This document shows, piece by piece, positions 47,607 to 55,898 of a stretch of 64,000 nt of DNA. The DNA is from Acidobacteriota bacterium (lineage in GTDB: Bacteria; Acidobacteriota; Aminicenantia; S016-38). Location: contig WFSJ01000018.1 in assembly GCA_015486055.1 (NCBI GenBank), positions 160,179-224,178 on the forward strand, given 5' to 3'. A program made the position numbers and the translations under genes. Below the pieces are notes generated by a model that did no database searches, was not told where the DNA came from, and saw only the letters and a list, made by a program, of their open reading frames with translations. Each line of letters starts with the position of its first letter. The stretch's first letter is position 1.

Positions 47607-50140
47607 GAATGAGATTCTTATCCTTTGTTCTTGCAATTTGCCCTTTGTTTTCTGCAACTGTTGTGGGTATATATTTGCCAAAGGAAGGGGGGAAGCCAGC
47701 GGGGATTAAGATAAGGCTCGGCAAGTTTCAAACAGAGACAAAGAAAGGAGGTATTTTCTGGTTAAGAAATATTCCGCTCGGGAAATACATTGTTTATGTA
47801 AAGGGAGAGGAGACAGGTGAAATTAAAGTGAATAAAGAAAATATAGGACTGTGGATAGATGAAGGAGAGGGGCAGATTTATCTTACTGGGAGCAGAGAAT
47901 TTTTCAGGAAGGAGGAAGCTCTTAAAGGGAAAAGGGAGACCAAGGATGGGCTCCTTTTGAACCCTGAAATTGAGGGATATAATGAGAAATTAACCCTTTC
48001 ACTTTTTCCTCCTGGTGGAAGATATTATCTTAATGGAACAAGAACATTTATTGATGTTTTGGACTTTTTCCCTTATTCTTCGGTGGAGAATTTATCTGTG
48101 GGAAGGAATTTTCCAGCAGGGCAGGTCAGATTCGCCCTATATTCGAAAGGAGCAGAAAGAGCACTCAGTTTTTCCGCAGGAGCCTATTTCCTAAGTTCGG
48201 AGAGAAGAGAAAACTCAATGAACTTAAAACCATCCAGTGATTTTGATGCGACGCTTGGATTGAAAAGAGAGAGTTTAGATTTTTACCTTTCAGTCCAGAA
48301 GAGGGATGAAAAATTCAGGTTTCCGGAGAATGAATCCAGAAGTTATAGGAAGTTTTATTTAAGTGGAGGATTCCCATATGGGCAGGCTTTTATTCTGTGG
48401 GGAAGGGAGAATTTTAATAACCTGAGAAGCTCTGTAGTCGAGCCCCTTGAAAGGGGATGGAATGGTAAAAGGGATTACAGGCTTTACGGACTAAATCTTT
48501 CTTATAAATCTCTTTCCCTTTCAACTTCCTACTCTTCCTTGAAAAATAACCTTAACCCAAATTCAACTAAGCCTTTTTTCTATGACTCATCAGAATATTC
48601 TCATAAAGGTGGAAATTTTAAGGAAGATCGTTCTTCATCCATATTTCATATAAAAATTTCTTCTCTTTTCTATTCAGGAAGTTTCCTGAGGACAAATAAT
48701 TTCTTCAATTTCGGAGGCGAATTTTCAAAGAGAAATGTCAGGAGAAGGAGAGAATTTCCCCTTGAGTTTTTATTCTTTGAAGGAGCTCCATCCTTTGCGC
48801 TCCTTAGGGCAAATGATACCGCGGATTATTCCCTCTATAAAGGCTCTCTATGGATTGTTGATACGATAACGAGCGGTAATATAAATTTTAATTTTTCTGT
48901 AGGATACGAGGGGGAATGGTTTACCGTAAATCCTTCATCTGCTCCTGGGGCAAACTTTCCTTATTCTTCCGAAGGAGAAATCCCAGAGATAAATATAGAA
49001 AGTCCACCAACTAAAAGCCTTCACCTTTTTTCCGGTAAGGCAGGACTTTCCTATGATGCATTGAGAAATGGATATTTCGTTGTCAGACTTTACTCTGCTT
49101 TCAGGATGGCACCTCTTCCAATTTATGTGGTTGAGAAAGCCGCATCAACCTCCGCATATACAAGATACCAGTGGATAGACGATGGTGATGGAATACCAGA
49201 GAATGGTGAATTCAAGTTCCTTTTTACCCACATGCCTCAGAGCCTTGTGAATGGTGCAAAGCTCTATTCTGATTACTTGGAGCCACAGAGATATTATGAG
49301 TTAGGAGCGGGAATTTCTTCTTCCCTCCCCTTGGGGATTTCAATTGATGTTGATTTCCTTTACAGGCAAACCACGAGACCGTTTTCTGAATTCTGGTATG
49401 TTAAGGATAAAGAGGGATGGGGTCTATTTACAGGAGGTGATTGGGAAAAAGGGGGGAATTTCCCCATCCGATATGGGGGAATGGGCTGGTATCAATTGAC
49501 AGATGGGAAGTGTTTCTACGGATATACCCAGACAACAAACAGAAATAATTATGAGACAGGATACAAGGAGTTGAGAATAGACCTGAGAAGAACAGGAAGA
49601 TTGGGGATGAGATCAGAACTTATCCTGAGAAGTTTTAAGCTGAGCATGGATCCTACGCTTTCCCCCTTTGACCCAGGGAATGTGCTTTTTACGAGAGGAT
49701 TTCCCTATGGGTATCCTGTAAATGGGGAATATCTTTCTCCTTATCTTAATTCAAGATGGGCTTTCCTTTTTCAGATGAATTGGAGTCCAAAGGAAAACCT
49801 TATGATTTATTCCCTGTTCAAGGCTAAGGACGGTTATATAATTCCCGCTTATTATATTGATACCTCAACCCTCAGGAACGGGATTTATGATTATCCTCGG
49901 GGTTATGTAGCCCCGCTTGGAGAATTTAGACTTCCTATCCGGTGGAGAATAGATGCTGGTGCTGAAAAAGTCCTAAATTTTGGGAAGTTTAAGCTTGAAA
50001 TTTCCCTTTATGTGATGAACCTTACAAACAACAAGGTAGCTCTTGAAGAATATGAAGATGCTACTCTTCCCGTCTTTCTCCAACCGAGGATATTCAATGA
50101 ACCAAGATTTTTTAGAATAGGATTAAAAATAAGGAGGTGA
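47603..50140 (+). CDS. TonB-dependent-receptor-like outer-membrane beta-barrel protein
   Basis: Signal peptide, N-terminal carboxypeptidase-regulatory-like domain, long amphipathic beta-strands, C-terminal NLTNNKVALEEYEDATLPVFLQPRIFNEPRFFRIGLKIRR; ATGA overlap with aminopeptidase. Confidence 0.82.
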   Translation: MRMRFLSFVLAICPLFSATVVGIYLPKEGGKPAGIKIRLGKFQTETKKGGIFWLRNIPLGKYIVYVKGEETGEIKVNKENIGLWIDEGEGQIYLTGSREFFRKEEALKGKRETKDGLLLNPEIEGYNEKLTLSLFPPGGRYYLNGTRTFIDVLDFFPYSSVENLSVGRNFPAGQVRFALYSKGAERALSFSAGAYFLSSERRENSMNLKPSSDFDATLGLKRESLDFYLSVQKRDEKFRFPENESRSYRKFYLSGGFPYGQAFILWGRENFNNLRSSVVEPLERGWNGKRDYRLYGLNLSYKSLSLSTSYSSLKNNLNPNSTKPFFYDSSEYSHKGGNFKEDRSSSIFHIKISSLFYSGSFLRTNNFFNFGGEFSKRNVRRRREFPLEFLFFEGAPSFALLRANDTADYSLYKGSLWIVDTITSGNINFNFSVGYEGEWFTVNPSSAPGANFPYSSEGEIPEINIESPPTKSLHLFSGKAGLSYDALRNGYFVVRLYSAFRMAPLPIYVVEKAASTSAYTRYQWIDDGDGIPENGEFKFLFTHMPQSLVNGAKLYSDYLEPQRYYELGAGISSSLPLGISIDVDFLYRQTTRPFSEFWYVKDKEGWGLFTGGDWEKGGNFPIRYGGMGWYQLTDGKCFYGYTQTTNRNNYETGYKELRIDLRRTGRLGMRSELILRSFKLSMDPTLSPFDPGNVLFTRGFPYGYPVNGEYLSPYLNSRWAFLFQMNWSPKENLMIYSLFKAKDGYIIPAYYIDTSTLRNGIYDYPRGYVAPLGEFRLPIRWRIDAGAEKVLNFGKFKLEISLYVMNLTNNKVALEEYEDATLPVFLQPRIFNEPRFFRIGLKIRR

Positions 50141-50143
50141 AAA

Positions 50144-50533
50144 ATGGAGTTTCCATTTGGGGAAATCAATGATGGAGAGCTAAAGATGAGGTTTTCTTCA
50201 GCAGATTATTCAGTAGCAACTGTTATTTCAGGGATAAGGGAACATCTTGATGTAATTGAGGAAATGGGGGTTGAGTTCCTTGGCATAGAGACAGAAGTGT
50301 ATTCCGGGCCAAGGATAAGCTTCAGCCCTGTTCCCGTTGTTGCGCATTTTAGGTGCAAGGAAAAGAACTGTGAGGAGCTTCTTTCCAAGACATATAAACT
50401 TGTCTGGAAGGGAATAGTGCTTAATTTCCCTGATGAATTAGATTGGGCAGAGGCCAAATCTAAGTTCTCGGATTTCGTTTCATCCCAGGCTGACCTTCTG
50501 CTTGCAAGAACAGAAGCTGAAAAAGAGGAGTGA
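50144..50533 (+). CDS. Uncharacterised 129-aa protein in the CHSA/radical SAM operon
   Basis: ORF 3 bp after the barrel gene with aggaggtgaaaa RBS; overlaps the next gene by GTGA. Confidence 0.75.
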   Translation: MEFPFGEINDGELKMRFSSADYSVATVISGIREHLDVIEEMGVEFLGIETEVYSGPRISFSPVPVVAHFRCKEKNCEELLSKTYKLVWKGIVLNFPDELDWAEAKSKFSDFVSSQADLLLARTEAEKEE

Positions 50534-52026
50534 AAAAACTATTATTTTTCCTTCTTGTCCTTCCTATTTTTGCCCTAAGGGTTCAGCTTAAATGGGTTGA
50601 AGTTCACCTTTCTCTTATGCAGAATGGGAAAGCAACTCTCATCTATGTAACGAGGTGGAAGGTTGAAGAGGGCCTAATGCATGGATTTTACCTTGAGCGG
50701 ATAGGCAATGAACCCCATTTTAACCTCCATGGATGTTTCATTCAGGGCAAGGAGGGAAGGAGGAAACTACTTTCAGTAAGAAGGATAGGCCGAAAAAAAT
50801 ACGACATCTTCAACAGCTCAGGGGTTTCACCAGGCGAGTATTATTTTATCGTTAATTTTGCAGAGGATTTTCTCAGGGAGGGCTACTTAGCATACACAAC
50901 CAGCAAGGAACATGGAAAACTTGCTGTGCTTCACTGGTCCCCTGCTCAGTGGGATTATCCCCTGCAGCACGAGACACTCTATGTCCATTTTCCTGTAGAG
51001 GTAAGAGGAGAAAAACTGAGCTTTGAGGATGCTAATAGAATGGGATTTCTCACAGAAAAGTGGGTTAATCAGAACTACAGGATGAATTATTACGGCCAGA
51101 AATATAAGGGGAAGTACTATTTTTCTGTTCTTTTCCACAGGGAAAATCTCCATCCAAGGGAGGGAATGTTACTTCAGGTTTACCTCCCAGCTAAATATTT
51201 TAACCTCGTGAGCGGTTCTAAACCTTCTCGCATTCAAAGGAGTAAAGGTAGTTTTTCAAGGAGGCTTCCCTTCTACATCGGTTTTGCCCTTCTTTTTGCA
51301 ATAGTCGCGCTTATAACTTCAGGGAAGGAATTCAAAAGGAAGCTTATTCTAAAGGAAAAAGACGATCTAAGCTGGGTGAGGGAGGACTGGATTCCCCCAA
51401 AATTGGCTGTTCAAAGCTTCAGGAAAAAGGGAAAGGTTGCAAAGCTTGACAAAATTGAGGCAATGTTTCTCCTTGGCGCTTCGGTGAATAATATCCTTAC
51501 TGCAATAGCCCTTGAGCTTGAGAGGAAGGGGATGATAAGTGTTGTCTCCAAGGAGCCACCCAAGGTTGTTCCCTCTCCTATTTCTTCTGGAAAACCCAAT
51601 TACTATGATAATGACTTCCTATTGGCTTTTAAGGAGGATGGAAACCTTGATAAAAAGGGAGTGGGAAATTTACTCAAGGATTTGGCGGACAGGATCTCGG
51701 AAAAAAGCTGGGATTGCGACTTAGAGGCTACGAAGAAATATTATAGAAAGCTCTATTTCCATGGTCAGTCCCCGGATACTTATTTTGAGACCACTTATTC
51801 TTCCTACTCCAATTATTATTTCTGGACAACTCGTTCTTCGGGTTATGTAACCCACACAGATTATTCAAGCTTTATCCGCTCTGATGCCTGCCATAGCGCC
51901 TGCTTTTCCCATGATGCCTGTCACAGTGCCTGTCATTCTGCCTGTCATAGTGCCTGTCATTCTGCCTGTCACAGTGCCTGTCATTCTGCCTGTCACAGTG
52001 CCTGTGTCTCAGGAGGTGCTCATTGA
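50530..52026 (+). CDS. DUF2207-like membrane protein with C-terminal (Cys-His-Ser-Ala)n tail; putative radical SAM substrate
   Basis: Signal peptide, extracytoplasmic beta domain, single TM (LPFYIGFALLFAIVALI), cytoplasmic domain, then SDACHSACFSHDACHSACHSACHSACHSACHSACHSACHSACVSGGAH. Confidence 0.85.
   Translation: MKKLLFFLLVLPIFALRVQLKWVEVHLSLMQNGKATLIYVTRWKVEEGLMHGFYLERIGNEPHFNLHGCFIQGKEGRRKLLSVRRIGRKKYDIFNSSGVSPGEYYFIVNFAEDFLREGYLAYTTSKEHGKLAVLHWSPAQWDYPLQHETLYVHFPVEVRGEKLSFEDANRMGFLTEKWVNQNYRMNYYGQKYKGKYYFSVLFHRENLHPREGMLLQVYLPAKYFNLVSGSKPSRIQRSKGSFSRRLPFYIGFALLFAIVALITSGKEFKRKLILKEKDDLSWVREDWIPPKLAVQSFRKKGKVAKLDKIEAMFLLGASVNNILTAIALELERKGMISVVSKEPPKVVPSPISSGKPNYYDNDFLLAFKEDGNLDKKGVGNLLKDLADRISEKSWDCDLEATKKYYRKLYFHGQSPDTYFETTYSSYSNYYFWTTRSSGYVTHTDYSSFIRSDACHSACFSHDACHSACHSACHSACHSACHSACHSACHSACVSGGAH
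51919..52002 (+). repeat. Seven tandem 12-bp units encoding CHSA, alternating AGT/TCT serine codons (24-bp superunit)
   Basis: Read directly: tgt-cac-agt-gcc, tgt-cat-tct-gcc, tgt-cat-agt-gcc, tgt-cat-tct-gcc, tgt-cac-agt-gcc, tgt-cat-tct-gcc, tgt-cac-agt-gcc; one further copy at 51889-51900. Confidence 0.97.
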
Positions 52027-53288
52027 TACCATTCTGGGTTGAAGACTTCTCATCAAAGTTGAGCGACCTTGTTTTTTTCAGGAAGGAGGACAGAGTCCTT
52101 ATTATTCCCCCAAACCAAGTTTACACGGTTAATGAATCAGGAGGTAGACTTCTTGAATATTTATTTTCTGGAGGGAATCTAAGGAGAATAGAGAAAAAAG
52201 GAGGAGATACCGTTTTAACTAATACTATAAATTTCCTCCATGAAATCAAGCAGATAGTTGAAGGTAATTTTACGGAGGAAGGCCTGAGAGCCACTGAGTT
52301 TCTCCCGTTCAGGAAAAATTTTTACACCTTTCCCGTTCTTTCAGAGTTCAGTATAACATGGAGGTGTAATCTTGACTGCAAATTCTGCTACAGAACATGG
52401 AAGGAAGGGAAGGAACTTCGCACAAAGGACGCAAAGAAAATAATATGGAAGATAAGAAACGAAGCAAAACTTCCCTTCATGAGTTTTACAGGTGGGGAAC
52501 CTCTTCTAAGAAATGACATTGAGAAGCTTATAAAATATGCAAGATCAATCGGTTTGAAGGTAAATCTAATTTCCAATGGAACCCTTATAACAAAAGGGAA
52601 AGCAAAAAATTTAAAAAAGGCAGGGCTCAGTTCTGCACAGATAAGCTTAGAGTCCCCATCCGAGGAGATTCACGATGGACTTACCGGAGTTTCGGGGAGC
52701 TGGAGGGCTACCATAGAAGGAATAAAGAACCTTATGAACAATGAGATATATGTCCATACGAATACAACCATAAACAAGAAGAATCTTGAAAGCATGCTTG
52801 GTTATCCAAAATTTGCAAAAAAACTTGGGCTTAAGAAATTCTCAGCAAACATTATAATCCCTGTTGGAGAGGCACTGAAACACAGAGATCTCTGGATAAG
52901 GTACAGTGAGATAGGTAATTTCCTCGAGAAGATGAAAAAGAGAGCAGAAAAGGAAGAAATTGAGTTCGTATGGTATTCTCCGCTTCCCTACAAAATTTAT
53001 AACCCGGTGGCAAAGGGCCTTGGAGCAAAGAGCTGCGCGGCTGCCCATGGGCTCCTTGCCGTTGACCCCGAAGGTTATATCCTTCCATGCTCAAGCTATC
53101 CGCTGAAAATTGGCAACATCCTTGAAAACGGATTTAAAAAGGTATGGTTTTCAGAAGATGCTCTTAATTTCAGGGAGATGAAATATCTTCCCGAGACCTG
53201 TAGGGCATGCCAGTTTAAAGAGATATGTGGAGGGGCCTGTCCCCTCTACTGGAAAGCATGGGGGTACGATGAAATTGAGAATCCTTGA
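52023..53288 (+). CDS. Radical SAM/SPASM peptide maturase with N-terminal PqqD-like (RRE) region
   Basis: CNLDCKFC (CX3CX2C), FTGGEPLL; SPASM CAAAHGLLAVDPEGYILPC and CRACQFKEICGGACPLYW; N-terminal RVLIIPPNQVYTVNESGGRLLEYLFSGGNLRRIEKK is PqqD-like; TTG start overlaps preceding stop. Confidence 0.93.
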   Translation: MIPFWVEDFSSKLSDLVFFRKEDRVLIIPPNQVYTVNESGGRLLEYLFSGGNLRRIEKKGGDTVLTNTINFLHEIKQIVEGNFTEEGLRATEFLPFRKNFYTFPVLSEFSITWRCNLDCKFCYRTWKEGKELRTKDAKKIIWKIRNEAKLPFMSFTGGEPLLRNDIEKLIKYARSIGLKVNLISNGTLITKGKAKNLKKAGLSSAQISLESPSEEIHDGLTGVSGSWRATIEGIKNLMNNEIYVHTNTTINKKNLESMLGYPKFAKKLGLKKFSANIIIPVGEALKHRDLWIRYSEIGNFLEKMKKRAEKEEIEFVWYSPLPYKIYNPVAKGLGAKSCAAAHGLLAVDPEGYILPCSSYPLKIGNILENGFKKVWFSEDALNFREMKYLPETCRACQFKEICGGACPLYWKAWGYDEIENP

Positions 53289-54162
53289 ATTGGATATGAA
53301 ACTCAGAATTATTATGAGTTTCTTTCTCTCTTTTTTTGCGTATGTTCTTCAATTATCCCGAGCCTCTTTTATTATCTGGTGTCCTATTCTTCTGGTCTCA
53401 GGAGTCTTTTTGTGGGTAAAAAAGGTGGAAATAAAGAAGGATGAAATTAAAAGTGGAAGGGAGGAGTGGAAAAATGTAACCATGAAAGAATTCCAGCGTG
53501 CCTACAGGAAGGCCCTGACTTCGAGCAAACTTTCAACAGGGAATATAGCTTCCAGGCTTGGCCTTTTGGTTACGATATTTATCTTTCTATCCATTCCCAT
53601 TTTTCAGGAATTGAAGCATGATACGGAAATTTTCTATCTCGTATTTGACCTGTTTTTTCTCTTTTTCATTGTGCTCCTTTCAGGGGCGAGAAAAGTATGG
53701 AGTCCAAAGGGCCTTGATGTTAAGGGCAAGGCTCTTCTTCAGGCCTATGATGTCATAAAGAATTTCCCTGGCTTTTCTGTGAATCCCCAGCTTCTGCTTA
53801 AAATAGGGAATGGCAGAAAATCAGTACCAAAGGATGCCAAGTTTTTTCTTCAGCCCCAAAATGCGCCTGCGTGGATTATGGGGATTCAGTTTCAGGCATC
53901 AATAAACTCTGTCCAGAGTAGGAAATATCCATATTTATACAGTGTTGTGATTCTGAAGAAGGGAAACCTTGAAAGAGCAAAACCGTGTTCTTCTGAGGAT
54001 AGAAAAATCCTTGTGGAGTTTAAGGATAATTCGGAGGTAGATGTAATCGTTATTAGACAGAGGACAACAAAGACTTCCGGATATTACACGAACAAAGAGG
54101 CAATAGAAAAACTTGTAATCCAGACATTTGAAATGTTTAACTGCATAGTGAAGGAAAAATGA
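53269..54162 (+). CDS. Uncharacterised membrane protein in the radical SAM operon
   Basis: ORF listed from 53227; ATG 53269 (MKLRILELDMK) gives only 20 bp overlap with the maturase; about four TM segments then a soluble C-terminal domain. Confidence 0.75.
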   Translation: MKLRILELDMKLRIIMSFFLSFFAYVLQLSRASFIIWCPILLVSGVFLWVKKVEIKKDEIKSGREEWKNVTMKEFQRAYRKALTSSKLSTGNIASRLGLLVTIFIFLSIPIFQELKHDTEIFYLVFDLFFLFFIVLLSGARKVWSPKGLDVKGKALLQAYDVIKNFPGFSVNPQLLLKIGNGRKSVPKDAKFFLQPQNAPAWIMGIQFQASINSVQSRKYPYLYSVVILKKGNLERAKPCSSEDRKILVEFKDNSEVDVIVIRQRTTKTSGYYTNKEAIEKLVIQTFEMFNCIVKEK

Positions 54163-54767
54163 AGATTAAGTTTAACATAGCCAATACAATAACGAGCCTG
54201 AGGATAATCCTTTCCTTTATAACAGTGGGGCTTCTTGAAATAGGCAACTACTTCACTCTTATAATTGCCATTTTCCTTGTAATATTCGTGGTTTTCCTGG
54301 ATTTCCTTGATGGTTTCGTGGCGAGAAAACTCGGGATAGAGACAGAATTCGGTGCTCTCTATGACATAACAGGGGATAGGATAGTTGAATATATATACTG
54401 GATATATTTTTCTGTTGTTCACATAACAAGTTTCTGGTATGCCATTATAGTGATAGTAAGGGGAGAAATAGTTAATACCCTTCGTTCTGCGGCCTTCAGG
54501 AAGGGGAAAAAGCCCTATGAGATACACACGAGCCCTCTTGCAAGATTTCTTGTTACCTCCCCTGTTATGAGGACATCATATGCAGTTTTGAAGGCAGTCG
54601 CCTTTTCGTTTATGGGTCTTGATTTTTTTCTCAGGAAAAAGCTTCCGTCATTTCATTATCTGAAATATGTGGACATCGCAGTCACAGTTCTTGCCCTGCT
54701 TGTAGTTGCTATATGCATAATCAGAGGTCTCCCAGTTCTTTTAGATGCCAAGGATTATACTAAATGA
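54159..54767 (+). CDS. CDP-alcohol phosphatidyltransferase
   Basis: FLDFLDGFVARKLGIETEFGALYDITGDRI matches D-x2-D-G-x2-A-R-x8-G-x3-D-x3-D; ATGA overlap. Confidence 0.93.
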   Translation: MKIKFNIANTITSLRIILSFITVGLLEIGNYFTLIIAIFLVIFVVFLDFLDGFVARKLGIETEFGALYDITGDRIVEYIYWIYFSVVHITSFWYAIIVIVRGEIVNTLRSAAFRKGKKPYEIHTSPLARFLVTSPVMRTSYAVLKAVAFSFMGLDFFLRKKLPSFHYLKYVDIAVTVLALLVVAICIIRGLPVLLDAKDYTK

Positions 54768-55390
54768 GGACAGCAGCTATTTTTGACCTTGACGGTACCC
54801 TTATAAGCCTTTCCGGTGAGAGGAGACTCATTCCATGGATGATTTTTACCTTCAGGATGAACCCATTTAAGCTTGTCCCCTATGTGTTTCGTTCCCTTAA
54901 TGATGGGAATTTTTTCTCAACCAAGCTCTATTACAGAGGTGAAAAGATAAAAAAAATGGAGTCCCTTGCCTCTTATTTTTTCTCAGAGGAAAGGGTTAAG
55001 AAAATAGTTTTCAGAGAAGCCATCAAGGAAATTGAGAAGCACAAAAAAGAGGGGAGAAAGCTCGTTCTCCTTACGGGTTCCCCTGAATTCCTGGCAAAAA
55101 ATTTCACATTTTTAGGATTTGACACTGTAATAGGTAGTCACCTTGAAAAGAACGGGAAATTATACACGGGAGAACTCCTCCAATACCCAAGCGGAGAAAT
55201 AAAGAGGGAAATAGTTAAGGAATTGGCTAAAAAGGAGGGGCTCAATCTTGAAGAAAGCTTTGGGTTCGGAAACAGCACCGCAGATTCAAAATTTCTTGGG
55301 CTGCTTGGCCACCCTGTTGCAGTTAATCCTTCAAGAAGACTCAGAAAAATAGCGAAAGAAATGGGCTGGGAAATCAGGTTCTGGAGATAA
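54764..55390 (+). CDS. HAD-superfamily phosphatase (HAD-IB type)
   Basis: IFDLDGTLISLSGE, LLTGSPEFLAKNF, GFGNSTADSKFLGLLGHPVAVNP; ATGA overlap. Confidence 0.92.
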   Translation: MRTAAIFDLDGTLISLSGERRLIPWMIFTFRMNPFKLVPYVFRSLNDGNFFSTKLYYRGEKIKKMESLASYFFSEERVKKIVFREAIKEIEKHKKEGRKLVLLTGSPEFLAKNFTFLGFDTVIGSHLEKNGKLYTGELLQYPSGEIKREIVKELAKKEGLNLEESFGFGNSTADSKFLGLLGHPVAVNPSRRLRKIAKEMGWEIRFWR

Positions 55391-55898
55391 AAGCATTACT
55401 TGACCGATTAAATTCTTCTCGTTGAATCACTTTTAAAAAATATTAGGACGTTGTATAATATAATTGTTAAGAGATTGCTAAATTATAGAATGCAGAGATT
55501 GTGAGAGTTTTTAAACTAAAAAAGGGGAGACACTCTTAAATGAGGGGTTGATCTTTTCCTGGCAATGAGAGAAAGCACCTTTCAGATAGAGGCTCCAACC
55601 GTATTAGAAAGAGGTCAATTTCCTTAGGTAAGATTTGTGAGGGACCCAACAAAGAGGAAAATTGAAGGGGCTCTCAACTAAATAGTTGAAGGAGTAAAAA
55701 GGGGAATTGAAATATATAAAGAAAAGCTGTGGATGAGAGCCGCAGGGAAGAGAGGTAGGTATAGTTATAGGTGAAATCCACTTTCTCAAATAAATATTTT
55801 TTTCTTTATTTTATATTTTGTTGAAAGATTGTCTGTCACTTTTGTCAAATTTATCCTTTTCTTTTAGTATTGGTATAATCCTAAAGAAAGTGTAAAAA

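Noticed and set aside
51889-52002. Short tandem repeats considered as a CRISPR array or non-coding satellite
   Set aside because: Units are contiguous, 12 bp, in frame and without spacers; they encode a regular peptide
50530-53288. Assignment to the canonical His-Xaa-Ser (HxsA-D) system
   Set aside because: The tail repeats CHSA rather than HXS, only one radical SAM gene is present, and the 129-aa neighbour does not look like HxsD by eye
55604-55789. 61-aa minus-strand ORF in the 55.4-55.9 kb gap
   Set aside because: No RBS or recognisable family; composition looks antisense to a Lys/Glu-rich remnant
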